A DNA stretch of 64,000 nt, from assembly GCF_014836545.1 (NCBI RefSeq), contig NZ_JACSQS010000001.1, positions 553,993 through 617,992 on the forward strand. The letters are read 5' to 3'. This DNA is from Stenotrophomonas lacuserhaii. Its GTDB lineage: Bacteria > Pseudomonadota > Gammaproteobacteria > Xanthomonadales > Xanthomonadaceae. This document shows positions 61,284 to 64,000 of the stretch, piece after piece; position 1 is the stretch's first letter, and every line of letters begins with the position of its first letter. The translations under genes and the position numbers were made by a program. The notes below the pieces were generated by a model. The model saw only the letters and a list, made by a program, of their open reading frames with translations, was not told where the DNA came from and ran no database searches.

Positions 61284-63644
61284 ATGCCCTGGATCAACAA
61301 CCTCAAACTGATGCCCAAGCTGCTGCTCACCTTCGGGGTGCTGCTGCTGGTGATGCTGCTTCAGGGCATCGTGGCCTACCGTGGCCTGCACTCGCTCAAC
61401 GACGTGACCACCGACCTGGCCGGCAAGCGGATGGAAAGCATCCGCATGGCCGGTGAGATGCGCGGCGTGCTGGGTGAGTACCGCAATTCCTCCTACCAGC
61501 AGTTGATCCGCGCCAGCGACGACGTCAAGGCCGAAGCGCACACCCGCGCCGGCGAGCTGCGCAAGCAGATGGATGCCTCGATCAAAGCCTACCCGGCGCT
61601 GGTCGACAACCCGCAGCAGAAAGCCCTGTTCGACACTTTCGTCAAGGAATGGAACGGCGCGCTCGCCTCCTACGATTCGGTCAGCGAGATGCTGGAACTG
61701 CAGCTGCCCGACGATGCCATCGACACCTTCGTCGGTGAGACGCGCACCAAGCACCGCGCTTCGGCCGCCGCACTGGAAACGCTGATCGCCGAAGACAACC
61801 GCCTGGCCCGCGCTGCGCGCGAGCAGGCAGAATCCACCTATGCCACCTCGGCGACGCTGATCATCGTCGCCCTGCTTGGCGGCGCCGCGCTCGGTTTCGT
61901 GCTGGTGTGGCTGTTTGCCCGCGCCCTGGTCGGCAGCGTGCGCGGCGCGGTGAGCGTGGCCAACGAAGTCGCCAGCGGCAAGCTGGACGGACACATCGAC
62001 ACCTCGCGCTCGGATGAAGTGGGCGACCTGATGCAGGCCATGCAGCGCATGCAGCGCGATCTGCGCGAACGCATCGAACGCGACCAGGCCATCGCCAGCG
62101 AGAACCTGCGCATCCGCACCGCGCTGGATTACAGCTCCACCGGCGTGTTCCTCAGCGATGCCAACCAGCAGATCGTCTACGCCAACCGTGCGCTGGCGCA
62201 GTCGCTGGTCGAGCACGCCGCCGAAGTGCGCAAGGACCTGCCGGAATTCGACGTCGAAGCGCCGCTGGTCGGCCGCCCGGTCGCCGAGCTGGAAGTGGGC
62301 GGCAAGGCCGATGCGGCCGTGCTGGCCGAGCTGGAGCGCAACGGCGTGGCCCGTCGCGAAGTGCAGTACGGACAGGCACAGTTCGCCCAGGTCATCTCCA
62401 CCATCCGCAACGAAGCAGGCGAAACGGTCGGCCATGTGACCGAATGGCGCGACCGCACCCCGGAAGCCGCCGTTGAAGCCGAAGTGGCCCGGGTCATCGC
62501 CCGCGCCGCCGCGGGCGATCTCACCGACCGCGTGGACAGCGAAGGCAAGGACGGCTTCTTCCTGCAGCTGGCCAACCAGATCAACGGCCTGCTGGATGCC
62601 AACGCATCGAGCATCGAGCAGATCTCCCAGCTGCTCAACGCACTGTCGCGTGGCGATCTCACCGCGCGCATGCACGGCGATTACCAGGGTGTGTTCGCGC
62701 AGATGCGTGACGATGCCAATGCGACCGCCGAGCAGCTGAGCGGCATCGTCACCCGCATCAAGCATTCCAGCCGCGCCATCAACTCGGCCGCCGGTGAAAT
62801 CGCCAGCGGCAACAGTGACCTGTCGCGCCGTACCGAACAACAGGCCGCCAACCTGGAAGAAACCGCGGCATCGATGGAGGAGCTGACTTCCACCGTGCGC
62901 CAGAACGCCGAGCACGCCCGCCAGGCCAACCAGCTGGCCATCGGTGCGGCCGGCGTGGCCTCGCAGGGTGGCGAAGTGGTCGGCCAGGTGGTCACCACCA
63001 TGTCGGCCATCCAGACCTCGTCGAAGAAGATCGCCGAGATCATCTCGGTGATCGACGGCATCGCCTTCCAGACCAACATCCTGGCGCTGAATGCCGCGGT
63101 GGAAGCCGCACGTGCCGGCGAACAGGGCCGCGGTTTCGCCGTGGTCGCCAGCGAAGTACGCACGCTGGCACAGCGTTCGGCCGCAGCGGCAAAGGAGATC
63201 AAGGGCCTGATCGACGACTCGGTCGGCAAGGTCGCCGATGGTTCGGCACTGGTGCACAAGGCCGGCGCCACCATGGGCGAGATCGTCGCCTCGGTGCAGC
63301 GCGTGACCGACATCATGGCCGAAATCTCCGCCGCTTCGCAGGAACAGTCCGCCGGCATCGAACAGGTCAACCAGACCGTGGTGCAGATGGACGAAACCAC
63401 CCAGCAGAACGCCGCGTTGGTGGAAGAAGCCACCGCCGCCGCGCGCGCCATGGAAGAACAGGCCGGCCACCTCAGCGAGGCGGTGTCGGTGTTCACCCTG
63501 GACGAGGTCGAGCTGCAGCACGACGCCCCGGCACCGGCACGTCCGCGTGCAGCCGCACCGACGGCCGCCCCGTCCGCCCCGCGCCGCCCGGCCAGCCGCC
63601 AGCCGGCGACCGAGCTGGCCGATGGAGACTGGCAGGAGTTCTGA
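61284..63644 (+). CDS. Chemoreceptor with PAS and C-terminal WQEF tether
   Basis: 786 residues from ATG 61284 (GGAGAG upstream). Membrane segments at about 12-32 ([23 protein letters not shown]) and 193-215 ([21 protein letters not shown]) flank a four-helix-type ligand domain. HAMP ([20 protein letters not shown]) and PAS-like ([25 protein letters not shown]) regions follow, then a second HAMP-like stretch and the signalling domain with tip [43 protein letters not shown]. It ends [10 protein letters not shown], like the receptor at 53948. No sigma-28 site is obvious directly upstream; it may be cotranscribed with the preceding gene. Confidence 0.94.
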   Translation: MPWINNLKLMPKLLLTFGVLLLVMLLQGIVAYRGLHSLNDVTTDLAGKRMESIRMAGEMRGVLGEYRNSSYQQLIRASDDVKAEAHTRAGELRKQMDASIKAYPALVDNPQQKALFDTFVKEWNGALASYDSVSEMLELQLPDDAIDTFVGETRTKHRASAAALETLIAEDNRLARAAREQAESTYATSATLIIVALLGGAALGFVLVWLFARALVGSVRGAVSVANEVASGKLDGHIDTSRSDEVGDLMQAMQRMQRDLRERIERDQAIASENLRIRTALDYSSTGVFLSDANQQIVYANRALAQSLVEHAAEVRKDLPEFDVEAPLVGRPVAELEVGGKADAAVLAELERNGVARREVQYGQAQFAQVISTIRNEAGETVGHVTEWRDRTPEAAVEAEVARVIARAAAGDLTDRVDSEGKDGFFLQLANQINGLLDANASSIEQISQLLNALSRGDLTARMHGDYQGVFAQMRDDANATAEQLSGIVTRIKHSSRAINSAAGEIASGNSDLSRRTEQQAANLEETAASMEELTSTVRQNAEHARQANQLAIGAAGVASQGGEVVGQVVTTMSAIQTSSKKIAEIISVIDGIAFQTNILALNAAVEAARAGEQGRGFAVVASEVRTLAQRSAAAAKEIKGLIDDSVGKVADGSALVHKAGATMGEIVASVQRVTDIMAEISAASQEQSAGIEQVNQTVVQMDETTQQNAALVEEATAAARAMEEQAGHLSEAVSVFTLDEVELQHDAPAPARPRAAAPTAAPSAPRRPASRQPATELADGDWQEF

Positions 63645-63665
63645 TCCGACTGCGTCTTCGGATAA

Positions 63666-63694
63666 GGCCGGGCCTGGTGCCCGGTCTTTTTTTT
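63666..63694 (+). terminator. Intrinsic terminator after the WQEF chemoreceptor
   Basis: GGCCGGGC and GCCCGGTC form an 8-bp stem around a 5-base loop, followed by an eight-T run. It is among the clearest terminators in the window. Confidence 0.92.
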
Positions 63695-63703
63695 GCCCAC
63701 TCG

Positions 63704-63791
63704 GTAGTGACGGCCGCTGGCGGTCATGCGGCGACCGCCGCCCCGGTGGGTGACGACCGCCACCCCGGTAGGTGTCGACCGTTGGTCGTAA
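63704..63791. repeat. REP palindromes between two chemoreceptor genes
   Basis: GTAGTGACGGCCGCTGGCGG starts at 63704; a middle hairpin (GGTGGGTGACGACCGCCACC) lies around 63745; and GTAGGTGTCGACCGTTGGTC starts at 63768. All carry TGACGGCC- or TCGACC-type stems. Confidence 0.7.
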
Positions 63792-63805
63792 TGCCTCTGC
63801 AAGGC

Positions 63806-63832
63806 TCAATTGTCCGCCATCGCGGCCGATAA
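63806..63832 (+). promoter_or_regulatory. Sigma-28 promoter for the terminal chemoreceptor gene
   Basis: TCAA (63806-63809), 15 bases, GCCGATAA (63825-63832), 51 bases before the ATG at 63884. Confidence 0.87.
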
Positions 63833-63883
63833 CACGGATGACGCGGCAGATCCGCGCCCCCTTCCCTGTTCTGGTCCCGCTCC

Positions 63884-64000
63884 ATGACGCTCAAGCAACG
63901 CTGGCATCGCTACTTCGACAACCTCCCGGTTCGCCGCAAGCTCAACCTGCTCACCCTGCTGATCGCCATCGGCGTCATCGCACTGTCCATCGTCGCTGCG
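63884..64000 (+). CDS. N terminus of a further chemoreceptor (cut by window end)
   Basis: 39 codons are visible: MTLKQRWHRYFDNLPVRRKL followed by a hydrophobic segment (NLLTLLIAIGVIALSIVAA). The short cytoplasmic N terminus with Arg/Lys next to a membrane helix is typical of methyl-accepting chemotaxis proteins, and the sigma-28 promoter and neighbourhood agree. The gene continues beyond the window. Confidence 0.72.
   Translation, partial: MTLKQRWHRYFDNLPVRRKLNLLTLLIAIGVIALSIVAA

Overview
The window is a near-complete polar-flagellum and chemotaxis locus from a high-GC gammaproteobacterium of the Xanthomonadaceae, most likely Stenotrophomonas (S. maltophilia complex). The grounds are the gene order (flg, fliC, fliD, fliS, rpoN2, fleQ, fliE-R, flhB, flhA, flhF, fleN, fliA, che, mot), an RpoN paralogue next to fleQ, a MotC/MotD stator pair, ParC/ParP-type genes, and many short GTAG-headed palindromes of the kind known from S. 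maltophilia. This is inferred from protein features and layout; no database search was possible. No tRNA, rRNA, insertion sequence, prophage, CRISPR array or defence island was found.

Layout. 1-118: a 38-base C homopolymer and a hairpin. 118-2800 (minus strand): a soluble PAS sensor kinase, flgN, flgM, flgA. 2904-14692 (plus): cheV, then rod, hook and ring genes flgBCDEFGHIJKL. 14757-20520: two flagellin genes, cap gene fliD, chaperone gene fliS and a FliT-like gene. 20517-25352: regulators (an atypical PilZ protein, a NarL-type response regulator, rpoN2, a stand-alone receiver, fleQ). 25616-26059: a small exported protein of unknown role. 26205-40635: basal body, C-ring and export genes fliEFGHIJK, fliLMNOPQR, flhBA. 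40785-44219: placement and number control (flhF, fleN) and sigma-28 (fliA). 44241-50720: cheY, cheZ, cheA, motC, motD, a ParA-like gene and a ParP-like CheW gene. 51038-64000: a second signalling block (STAS, cheY, cheA, three complete chemoreceptors and one cut by the window end, a small membrane protein, a YcgR-like PilZ protein, cheW, and a small secreted protein).

Regulatory logic read from the DNA. I found seven sigma-54 sites (GG-N10-GC type), before flgB, flgG, flgA, fliD, fliE, fliL and flhB, that is, structural and export operons served by RpoN2 plus FleQ. I found eleven sigma-28 sites (TAAA or TCAA, 15-16 bases, GCCGATAA type), before flgMN, cheV, fliC2, fliD, fliS, motC, the STAS gene, the 54-residue ORF, the YcgR-like gene, cheW, the 126-residue secreted protein and the last chemoreceptor (twelve counting the weaker ones). 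This fits a tiered cascade: FleQ/RpoN2, then hook-basal body and export, then FliA released by FlgM export, then filament, motor and chemotaxis genes.

Least ordinary features: a family of about 100-base clover-leaf palindromes with non-homologous but self-complementary arms; a GTAG repeat pair lying in frame inside flhF; sigma-28 promoters so close to the cheV and motC start codons that their mRNAs should be leaderless; internal duplications in CheA and the ParP-like protein; a sigma-28-linked 54-residue membrane ORF and 126-residue secreted protein of unknown function; and C homopolymers of 38 and 31 bases.
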